Assembly: GCF_905404315.1 (NCBI RefSeq)
Contig: NC_066310.1
Span: forward strand, 2,728,001 to 2,792,000
Source: Leptidea sinapis
Taxonomy: Eukaryota; Arthropoda; Insecta; Lepidoptera; Pieridae
Reading direction: 5' to 3'
Length of the DNA stretch: 64,000 nt
In this document: piece by piece, positions 40,838 to 52,800 of the stretch
Layout: the number at the start of each line of letters is the position of its first letter
Position numbering within the stretch: position 1 is the first letter of the stretch
The notes under the pieces: generated by a model
Told to the model about the DNA's origin: nothing
Seen by the model: the letters and a program-made list of their open reading frames with translations, nothing else
Database searches by the model: none
Program-made: the position numbers and the translations under genes

Positions 40838-43800
40838 GTAAGTATAAACTTATAGTTAATCAGTTTATGTGTCCCATATGTTTTTAGTATTCATACAAAT
40901 TCTCTTGTTTAGATTCTTGAACTTAATTGGGACAGTATTTTCCTTCGTAAGTAGCGATGTAAGGAGTAAAATTAAAATTATGGAGAAGCTTAGAGTGGGA
41001 GAGGCCTCAATCTATTATGAATCTTTTAAGAAAATGATGAAGTATGAAAAAGAGACAAATCTGTATGAAAAGAATGATTTTGTGTCTGGATCAAGGACAA
41101 TGTTGCGACTACACAGAGGATTAGGTATGTTAAGTAAACTACTTTCTTTGTTTTAAGGACATTAAGTTTATTTTTCCAATGAATTATTTGTTATTTATAA
41201 AGTGATATCCCTCTCTTCTCTGATTAATTAAATTAAATTTGTAAACAAAATTCGTAGCGCATCTTTCATAAGTTTTGGTTACAAATTTAATTTTAGTTTA
41301 TTATTGTCAAGAACTCACTTAAATCGTGTAAGAAATTGGGATAGGATGTTGTAGTAAAACAAGTACCTATGATTTGTAGTGGTACTGCCTTTTGTACACA
41401 TGCAATCAGTGGGGGGTGAACTTAACTTTCTTCTGAGCCCATTTGCTGTTAAAATTATTAAAACCACAAAATAATTGTAATTTTTTCATTTATTAATCTA
41501 TCAAAGTCTAAGCTTCGTCTTTGAAAAATTTTAAAGTCTCCCCACTATACATAATTATCATGCCATTTGGGTCATATGCCACAAGATTTGGTTTTGAAAT
41601 TTCTCCATAAATACACAGTATCTTCTTATAACGCCTATTGGCTTAAATACCTTTTCACTCCAACTCCTGCCAAACAATATTAGATTTTTACCAAATGTCC
41701 TGAAAATCAAATGTTTACATAATTATTAACATTTATTGCTATATTTTAACCAATTCTAGAAAGCCTTACACTTATTTTTCCATTCATTTTTATCTATACA
41801 TAGCATAATACTATCAAAACTCAGCAACAAAACCAAGGTCATGTTGTATATATAAAAAAATCAATAACAAAAGCAAATGAAGAAAGAGAAGAACAACATT
41901 AGAAACAAAACAATAACATAAAATTAAATGTTTGAATTCACATCACTGATATCATAACTCAAATTACAATATTTATATTCAGAATAGGACTTAAAATCAC
42001 TTATTGAAAGTAAAAAATTACCACCCTGTCAAAATAGTATGAAGAAGAAACTCAGTGGGCATTTTCTTTAAGTTTAGTTACAATATGTTATATATAGTAC
42101 AATAAAATTTATAATTAAATAGACTAAAGATATTCACTCCATTCCCAGTCTGTGGTATTATTAAGAATAACATTTATGTTATAGTACCCTTTACATACAA
42201 ACATTTTTTAAAAATTCTTTTGAATTTCGTAATAATTTTGTGAAATCTTTTTGTTAAAGCATTTACATCGCCCCACAGACATACCCAAAAACACAACTTA
42301 GTCAATTAGTGGGCATAATATGTTTAAGTTTGTTTTCATGTTTATGGTTAATAATGATAGAAGCCAGTTCCTCCAATAATATGTGAGGATAATGATTGTT
42401 ACTATTCGCTTGTTCTAATTTATATCAATACATTGTTAGTACCAACACAACACAATTATGGTAGTGGCTTTTTTTACATCGAAAAATAATTTTAACATAT
42501 CAAGTCTATGCCATCAAATAAAAATGAAATATATAAAACCTTTGGTTGTGTAGTAATTTCTATGAAAATGAAAGCCTTTTTAACAGGTTAAGGTTTTCTG
42601 TAATGATTTTATGAAAAGCTTGTTGGTTGAAACTGGACCACTAATAGAGCCTTATTGTGCCCCTGCTAGCCTATTATAAAAATGTGACTCAAGCAAATGA
42701 TTGATGAATTAGCTTTTCTTTCGTTATATTATTGTGGAAAGTAAAAAATTATTTGAGTTTTCTAAAATGAATATCGAGTTATTAGTGACGAAAATTATAC
42801 TTACAATACATTTTATATTGAAAATTTATTTCCGGGTAAACTTTTTACTGAATAGAAGAGGAAAAGAAACAAAGGTTTGTATGCCTTGTACATTCTCATG
42901 TGTTGTTCTCATGGAACTTTTTAGCATGTACGCCAAACTGTGAAATGACCTTCCTTGGTTTGAACTCGATAATATTTGGGACTAAAGCGCCGGAAATGCT
43001 CCTGTGATTCCTCTGGTATTGGAGGCGACGTTGATTGGTTAACAACATGTAACCCGTACGATTTTTCTTATCGAAAAGAGAAAAAACAAGGCATATGGAT
43101 TACCACCAACCACATTCACCTGCATTGTATACTTTTGTAAGGTACCCATGTCATATTGTCCCAGAAGAACACACAAGGAAGCTCAGTGGCTGTTTCTAGT
43201 AAATGAGTGAAGATCGTCAGTTTTATAGTTACTTATTAAGTGTAGCTTGCCCTTTGGTTATCATGGGATATAAGTGGGTAGGTACTTCATTCTTCATGCA
43301 TTTGAACAATTTTTAAAGTCAAAGTCAAAAATATTTTACTGACATAAATATTGTCAAAGTTATCTAAATCAATCACTAAATAAACAATTCAGATTATGTA
43401 TCTGAATTGTTTATTTAATTATATAAAAGTTTAAACATATACATATTTTTAAAATAATGCAAACCAGTAAAACAATACAAGGCTGAACTATAAAATCCAT
43501 AAAAAAAAAACAACTATAATACATATTCAATTCCACATTGTAATATTGTTTACGTGATCTTCAATACTGTAATAAGCCTTCGACATAAGTCTGCGTTTAA
43601 TAAAAGATTTAAATTTATTTATTGATTATTCAGAAACAGATACAATGTCAAATTCAAAAATGATTTTCTGTTTGTAGACTTTATTCGCTTGTTCTTAAAG
43701 CGAATCAGTGATGCTGAAGAAACAGTAAACACTTGTACAACATGCCAAGGCTCTTACAACGAGACACTGGCTGAATTTCATCCGTGGTACATACGGAAGG

Positions 43801-46800
43801 CAGCTACATTAGCTATGCATGCTCTTCCTTCAAGACCTGATTTATTGAAAAAGGTATGATAATTTTTTTATTTATATATAGTTTACCTGGGTTATTAATG
43901 CACTGATACTCTTGATTGGGCCATTATGCGCGTTCATTCGTCTTCTTATACCAACCAGCTCAGATCATTCCAGAATTGCTATTTCGAATGTATAGTTTGA
44001 TATGATGAGGATGATTGATGATGAGGTTCTACTCCTGGACGGGCTCTGGACGGCTGCGGTTTGGCGTGGGACAAGTAGGTAAGTAGGAGTCGTTGCCTAC
44101 GCTAGCGTGGCTTCTAGATTACTTACAGGTTGTTCCGAAATGATAAATTCAAATTCAAATATTTTTATTCAAAATAGGATGTGACATCACTTATTGAAAG
44201 TCAAAAAACTACCACCCATTCCAAAATGAATGCCTCAGACCTGAGAAGAATGGGCGCAACAAACTCAGCGGGCCTTTTTTTTTTCATCGAATAAATGTGT
44301 TTACAAAGTAATATTGTACAATTAAACTTATTATTTAATAGCCTGAGGGCGGTCACTCCATTCCCAATCTGTGGTATCATTAAGAAAGTCATTTATGTTA
44401 TAGTAACCTTTACCACACAAACGTTTTTTAACAATTCTTTTGAATAACGTAGTACTTTTGTTTTGAACATTTTCTGGGATCTTGTTGTAAAGAATATACA
44501 TCGCCACACAAAAGACTTACTAACTCGACTTAGCCGAGTAGTTTAGGCATCATCAGTTTATGTCTGTTCCTGGTGTTAACATTATGGTTATGACAGTTTC
44601 TGGCAAATTCACTTTTGTGCCTATGAACATACATATATATACACATAATATATTGAGAAGCAACAGTCAAGATGTTAATTTCTTTGAATTTTGCTCTCAA
44701 TGATTCTCTATAGGACCTAGGTTATAAATAGCGCCAATAGCCCTCTTCTGCAGCACAAATATTGTATTAATATCGGCAGCGTTGCCCCATAGCAATATAT
44801 ATGTATTATAGATAGTATTTAAAATTGATTTATTTAGGTGATTGTATTTTTTTTATGATTACGGTTAAGTACCCGTGCGTACATTCAATGTCACTATTGT
44901 AGATACACGATGTGTAAGCGAAAACACTGCAAGGAAACATTTATCATCATCATTATCAGCCGGAAGACATTCACTGCTGGACAAAGTCCTCCCCCAAAGA
45001 TCTACAAGACAGTCGGTCCTGCGCTGTCTTCATCTAACCTATTCCGGCGATCTTGACCAGATCGTCGGTCCATCTTGTGGGGGGGCCTACCAACGCTGCG
45101 TCTTCCGGTACGTGGTCGAGGACTTTACTGCTACTAACTATGCACCCTGCCCATTGCCACTTCAATTTCGCTAGGAAACATTGTTCAGCCCTAATTATGT
45201 CAAACTGTCTGCTTCCTTATCAGTTTAAATTTTTTTTCGTGGGTTCGAATCCCGCATCGTTCATAAATTTTTTTTTTCAAATTTTATTTGTGTATTAATC
45301 CTAGAAGTGAGGGTTATCACTTTAAAAACATAACATATTGTTTAGATTTACAAGAGCGACATCTCATGTCAATTTCCTAATATGCAAATATTGGGGTTGA
45401 GCAGGTTATCAACTGTAAAGTAGATCCTGTAAATGAAGCCACAACCTGAGAGTTGAACAATGTAAGCAGAATTTTGTAACGAGGCGGTACTCGAACGGTT
45501 AGCTCAGTTGGTTAGAGCACCGGCTAGGAACGCCGGAGGTCGTCGGTTCGAATACCGCATCGTTCATAAAATTTTGTTTTTCAAATTTTATTTGTGTAAA
45601 CTTTTTTTTATAAATAGTACAACTTAATTAGAACCTTAACTTAACGCTTGCAACAGTCCGGATATTGGGGGACTTGTGCAAAACGATGACAATACGAATT
45701 GAATTAATACACAAATAAAATTTGAAATTCACCAAATTTTATGACCGATGCGGGACTCGAACCCACGACCTCCGGCGTTCCGTGCCGGTGCTCTAACCAA
45801 CTGAGCTAACCGTTCGAGTGCCGTAACGTAACGTAACAAAAAAACATTTATGTAATTTTCAATAGTACTGACAAACATTAGCTTTAAAAACTTGAACGAA
45901 TAATTAAGTTTGATGATGATTGATGGAAGTTAAGTTCTTACCACAAGTAACGATCTCTTTTGAGAAATTGTGTATTTAAAGATGTGGATATTTTTTTATT
46001 AGAATAAGAGGCGATACAAGCTAGACATTCATCGATAGTAAGTGATACGCCCTATCCAATACAATGTAGAGCCGCTCAGGATTATTGAAAAACCCTAAAT
46101 TCTGAGCAGCATCACATTAATTACGCCTTTTTTTAAATATTAATATTGGCACAAATTATCTTGCCCCAAGTTAAGCATATATAGCCTGTGTTGTGGGTTG
46201 CAAGACAACGATATGTTTAATACGATATACTTAAACATACATAAATACATATAAACATCCATGACTCTGAAGCAAACATCCATATTCATCATATAAATGT
46301 TTGCACCTACCGGGATTCCAACGCGGGACCTCTAGCTTAGTAGGTAGGGTCGCTAACCACTCGGCTATATAGGTCGTTTTTTATTTATTTATTTTATCTC
46401 ACTATCCATTTTGAGACATAATATGTTAAGTCTCATTGGTCCAGTAATTTAACTAGCTACGGCGTCCTACAAGTGAAAAAACTTTGGAACTGTCTCTCGC
46501 GCAAACTATTCAGTTTAGAAAAAAAAATATAATAGAAACCTCAATATTATTTTTGAAGACCTATCCATAGATACCCCACACGTATTGGTTTGATGAAAAA
46601 AAAATTTTGAGTTTCAGTTCTAAGCATCGAGAACCCCCAAAATTTATTGTTTTTTTTTTCTGTTTTTGTGTAAAAATGTTAATGCGGTTCACAGAATCCG
46701 TACCAAGTTTCAACTGTATAGTTCTTATGGTTGTGGAAAAAAGTTACTGTGACTTACACGGACTTGGCTACGGAACCTTAAAAACAAAGCTTGCAAATTA

Positions 46801-49800
46801 ATGCTGATGGCAGAAAAAGGCGCCGCTGTAAAAGGCATAAAAGGCATTTATTTTCTCAAAATTGATTCCTTTAGAATTCTTTTTGATGTCATTTCTAATA
46901 ACTACTAGATACTACTACCGCTTCGGAAACAATTAATGGCACTCTGAGAGAGAAGAAGCGGCGCAAGAAACTCTTCCAGCATCCTTTTTTTGTGCTCTTT
47001 TCAATAAAAATATACAATATTGTACAGTCATTTCTATCGCTATAAAATAATCACAATCTAGTCCCAGGCTGTCCGATCACTTAGATATTCAGCAGTGGAG
47101 TAATAGGATTTACGACAGGGCCATTTTTTTTTATAAAACATTTAAATTTATTTATAGATAATGCCTGAACAGTGGCTGGGACTTTATTATAGAAGTGATA
47201 TGCAACTAGCCTTTTTTAACCTAACTTTTGCAAAGAAAGGTATTACTAAAAATGAAAGGAAATACCAAATTTTCTGTTTTATTATTTTTACACGGAAGAA
47301 AACTCACCTCCGATTCAGAATTTTTGTTAGAAATCTTACCTTTTTTTGTTGCTATGGTCGAGGATAAATTCTGTCGTGGTAAAAAATGCAGTAAGGTCTT
47401 CATAGAGACGTATATAGACTTATGCATTGGAGTCAACGGAAACCATTTTGAGCAACTTATTAGTTAGGTAAAAGTGAGATATTAAAAGCAATTTGTACAA
47501 AATTTCTATTAGCTTTAATTTTTGTGATACATATTTTTGCAAAGATTGATCCTTATCAGCAACAGAGTATATTGGTTAAATAATACAGGCTGTATTTTTT
47601 TTTGAAAAATCATTCGGGTCGATTATTGTGAAAAGTCACGGACTAGTAAAAAAATAAGGACTCCGTGTCAGATTACATAACAGTGTAGCACCAAAACAAG
47701 CCGATTAACGTATAAATACATAGCCCCACGCACACACTTACACTACTACAGGCCGATAGGCCATTATGAGAATTGTCATCGTCTGTGACAGATCAGTTTG
47801 TGTCTTACTAAAATATTTAAAAAAATGCCCTCGTGCATTGTGAAAAAGTATAAAAACGATACTATATAAGTATTTGTGGCCATATATGATTATTTAAGGG
47901 AGAAAAAATTGTGTAACTAGTATCCCCCGTAACCGCACACACACTAGCATAACGGTGCTTCACTTGCTAATATCACTCTTTTGTTTTTGTCCTTCTTTTT
48001 TTACTCGTCCGTGTGAAAAGTTAAAGAAATTTAAAAAATTAAATATTCAGTCATACGTTTCTTATAAATCGAGGGCATGACTCCCTTCACGACTTTCCTC
48101 TAAGTCTCGTAGTTTATTGGCCATCACCGCCCTTCTCAAAAAACCACCTTGTATACATAATAAAATAGGATAATATGCTGCATTATAAAATTACTTTCTG
48201 ATTGTTATCTTACGTGTGATGTAGGTTCATATCTTATCGTTTAAACCTATAATACACATAATACATAAAATGTACATTATCATATAATTTTGATTAAATT
48301 ATGATCATTTGATAATAGCGATAAGTGAACAGAAAAATAATATTAATAAAATAGTTACTTTTATAGAACAAAATGTTTTTTTTTTAATGGAAAAGGAGGA
48401 CAAACGACTGGTGTTAAGTGATCACCGCCGCCCACATTCTCATGCAACACTAGAGGAATCACAGGAGCGTTGCCGGCCTTTAAGGAAAGTGTACGCGCTT
48501 TTTTTGAAGGTACCCATGTCGTATCGTCTCGGAAACACCGCACAAGGAAGCTCATTTCACAGCTTTGTAGTACGTGGAAGAAAGGTTCTTGAAAACCGCA
48601 CTGTGGAGGACCGCCACACATCCAGATTGTGAGGATGATATCGTAATTTGTGGCGTGTCGTGCAAAGGTGGAATTCGGTGGCAAAAATCAGGTGAAAAAG
48701 CTCTTCGGAACACTTCTCGTGTTAAATGCGGTAGAAGACACACAATGTAGCGACGCGGTCTCTACGCAACGCCAAAGGATCCAGCCGTTCACAGAGAACT
48801 AGATCCCTCACAATTCGAGCTGCTCTGCGTCGAACGCGGTCGAAGTTATTTTAATTAAGGGATGCTAATTAAAGGATAACTTAGTAGTGGTTTTGATGAG
48901 GTTATCAACCCTAACTCTGTTTAATCAGTCATTAGGTACTTATTTATCGAACATTCTTGAATATAATTGAAAACAACCATAGAACTTATTGATAATTTTT
49001 ATCATGCATTGAGGATATTCGGGTTTCCCGGTATTTCTTTAATGACGTTGATAAAAGCGTCATTATCACAAACCAGCTGAAGTTATTGTCATAAACTGTA
49101 TCTTTCCACTTTCTTTGTCAGTCTCTTAATAAGTTTTTTTTTTATGAAAATAAAGGACGAGACGAGCAGCTGATGGTAATTGATACTCCCTGGCTATTAC
49201 AATGCAGTGCCGATCAGGATTCTTAAAATACCCAAAAATTCTAAGCGGCATTACAATGGCACTCGTCACCTTAAGACATAAGATGTTAAGTCTCATTAGC
49301 CCAGTAATTTCACTAGCTACGGCGCCCTTCAGAACAAAACACAGTTATGCTTACACATTAGTGCTTCACGGTAGAAATAAGCGCCATTGTGGTACTAATA
49401 ATCTAGCCGACATCTCGTGCAAAGGAGCCTCCCGCCGGAGTCTATCATGATTACCTACTACGGGCATCGACATTACGAAGTAATATCCTAGTAATAATTT
49501 ATTCGCATTGCAAACAATTAAGTTAACCAACTGCGGTGAGCGGGCACGGCGTACTCAATGCAATGGTCATTGGTCCAGCCATCACGGCATATTGTAATAG
49601 GTCAGGTAATAATCACAATATATCGCAAACAATTACAACTGGATATTTAAATAAGATCTATTTTTCCCAATATTCAGTCTATCTCTTACATGAGATAAAA
49701 ATCGTAACTATCGTTGACTTTTCTTTCAAATCAAATCAAATCAAAATCAGTTAATTCACGTAAATGACACGTCTTATGAATGTCAAAAAAAATTCTTATT

Positions 49801-52800
49801 GAATCTACCGCTACTTAGTAAAAGGTTGACCTAATGAGAAGAAGTAGCAAGAAACTCATTGCCACTCTTTTATATCAAGATTTACATTTACATCGATTTA
49901 CAAATCATTTCAATTACAATATAATATGTAAAATGATGCAACAAACACACTCAAACGTCAAATAGTCAATGTCTTACACGAGTAAGTCAAAAATTATTTC
50001 AATACAAAAGTTATTGAGTACAGTAGCTGCATCATCCACACACACCATAAATAAATAAAGGTATTCTGTGTATTGAGTACAGTCACGGCCGACTACTACT
50101 GTATCAACAATAATACTAGGCCATGGTACAGTAGATGCAAAAATTTTATTAGCAATTATAAGAAATATAATTTTTAATTTTAAAACCATGAGGTAGAGTT
50201 TCCGGCTACAGGATTATCCTGCCACCGCAAGTAGCGCCCGTTCACGAGCAGGACGCATGGGCCAGCCATCGCCTCCCTCGATCATATTTTAGGGAAGGGA
50301 ACGACCCGTCCCACGTCGCCGCCAATAAATTTCTGTCCCAATAAACTTATCGACGGTAACTCACCTTATCCGTACACGCTCTCTGTCAATGGAAAGACGT
50401 ATAGCTTACCAGCGATAGAAGTTTGTATGGAAATTGCAATTGACGCGTTCCTATATAAGGCGATAAGAATGACTTATCGGGTATATTGGGACAGCTTCAG
50501 ATTATTGACAGCTAATAACCTTCTAGATAGTAATTTATCTCTATCTATAGATAGTATATTGGGAACGGCCGTAAGGGTATAACGTCGATGAGTACCGGTA
50601 ATGACATATACGGGAGGTACTGTTATAATTCTCCGCCTACACAACAGAATTCCAGATCTCAATGGCCTCCTGAACTAATCTTTGAATATAGTGTTCCTCA
50701 GTTGAGTATATGTGGGTGCACAAAACCCCAAAAGATGTTCTGCTATGGCCCGGTCCACATACATTGAATTGATTGAATCTTCTCTTGAAAAGGTCGCGGA
50801 ATGGGATAAAATTAACCTTGTTCAATTTAACCACGAGAAGACTCAAGTTTATACGGTAACCACTTGTAAAACCTAATTTGTAGTATCACCGCCCTTCATA
50901 AACATTCCCCTTAATGCCTCGCTAAGTAATGGGATTCAGAATTTTGTATAAGACGGTACCATTACTTTTTTTTACTTGCCAAATTTCATAGTTCCAGGTC
51001 ATTGGAAAATTCCGTATATATTTACATATGCTTATGAGTTTTAACTCTTACTTCAATTTAGATTCTAGAAGCATTTGTTAAAAAACATTCAGACTTATAC
51101 TCAACGCTACCAAATAACAAGCGAAATAATAGAAATTTAAACAAATAAAAAATACCCCAAAAAAAGTATGTCATTAGTGTCATCGAGCCCACATGGCAAT
51201 AAAAATTTATAATCACATCCCGAAATTAAAAATAAAGAGAAGCCTTCTCTATTTAAAAGACATCTTAAAAAGTTCTTAGTTTCAAATTGCTTCTACGATT
51301 TACCCGATTTTTTTAAGTACACTAAGTCTGAGAATAAGTTATTATATAGAAATAATTAGTTATAATAATAGTGGTATTGTCTGTATTTTTAATATCATAA
51401 GAATGTATAAAATGTATAAGACTTATTTATATTATGTAAAAAATTGTTGTGCCCTTGCACGGCGTCACATATTGTCTCCCTATATAGTGTACCACCCTAT
51501 TGTAAAATGTGACTTGCAATAAAATATTTTGATTTGATTAGAGTGTCGAAATATACATACGTTTACTGCAGCATAAACGGTCGTGTCTTTTTTACGTTTT
51601 AACTTATAGGTTTGATATTTTCACAGCTTCAATGAGAGTATAGAAGTTTTAATATCAACTCTATACGCGTTCCCGAGGTAAAGGGTCTTGACAAACAGAC
51701 ATCAAAGTGATCCTATAAGGGTTTTGTTTTTTCCTTTTGAGGTACGGAACTATAGAAACACGAAGTTGTTGATGTTTTTTTTATATATAAGAATGAGCAA
51801 ATGGGTGTAAGGCTCACGTGATAGGACGGGGTGAGGAAACCGCCAATTCACTACACCAGGGTAAAGGGATGCTTTGCCGGTCTTTAAGGTAGGAATGCGC
51901 TCTAGGCTTGAACGGGCGTTTTGCAGTAGCCATATTATAGCGTTGTAAGTGTTTTCGTTCTTTAATCATAACATTGTATCGTTATATGTAATATACAAAT
52001 AAATAAAATTGGAGTGTCTGTTAGTAATATTGAATTAACCGTACCTAACCATTCACCAAAGTAACATTTTTTACAATTTTTGTCTGCCTGTCTGTCCGTC
52101 TGTTTGTTCCGGCTAATTTCTGAAATGGCTGAAGTGGCTTTGACGGGACTTTTATTGGCAGGTAGCTGATGTAATAAGGAGTAACTTAGGCTTTGTTTAT
52201 ATTAGAAAAATTCTTTTATTTTAGAAAAATAATGCAAATTTGCATTGTCGAAGAAACGGTCTAACTCTATAAATAATTTATAAGGCAAATGAACGTTTGC
52301 CGGGTCAGCTAGTTATATGAATAACTAGTACATAACCTTATCGTTTTGCGCACGCAGAAGAAATTGCAATAGGTTCGCTTTTAAATTCGCGATCCGCAAA
52401 TATGGCGTTTACATTGAAGGTCGAACTAGTTGTGTGCTAATGAATAGTAAACGACGCGAGTCCCAACTCAATGATTACGTGATCTATTTATCACACTGAT
52501 AGTAATTCATTTATAATTCTTGCTATTTTTATTTTAAACGTCTCAACCGTGTAATTGATATACGAAAGGCTTTGTATTGTTCACAGTGGCTTTTGTCTCG
52601 ACGGCATTTATTTTTTTTAACCGACTTCAAAAAGGAGCAGGTTATCAATTCGATCGGTATTTTTTTATGTATTTACACCGATTACTCTGAGATTTATGAT
52701 CCGATTTACATAATTCTTCTTTTTTTTGATGCGAAATAGATGCCATTTTACATAGTTCGGCCCAGTAGTTTTCATTTTATGAACATTTATAGATATGAGA

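Noticed and set aside
45743..45815. Functional tRNA gene
   Set aside because: C at position 33, an acceptor mismatch, a repeat tail and sister copies indicate a tRNA-derived repeat. A covariance-model score would decide.
47156..47370. CPTP exon 4 candidate after TTTATAG
   Set aside because: Frame-compatible, but the protein (MPEQWLGLYYRS) has no GLTP features and matches retroelement-like sequence; the true exon is at 53935.
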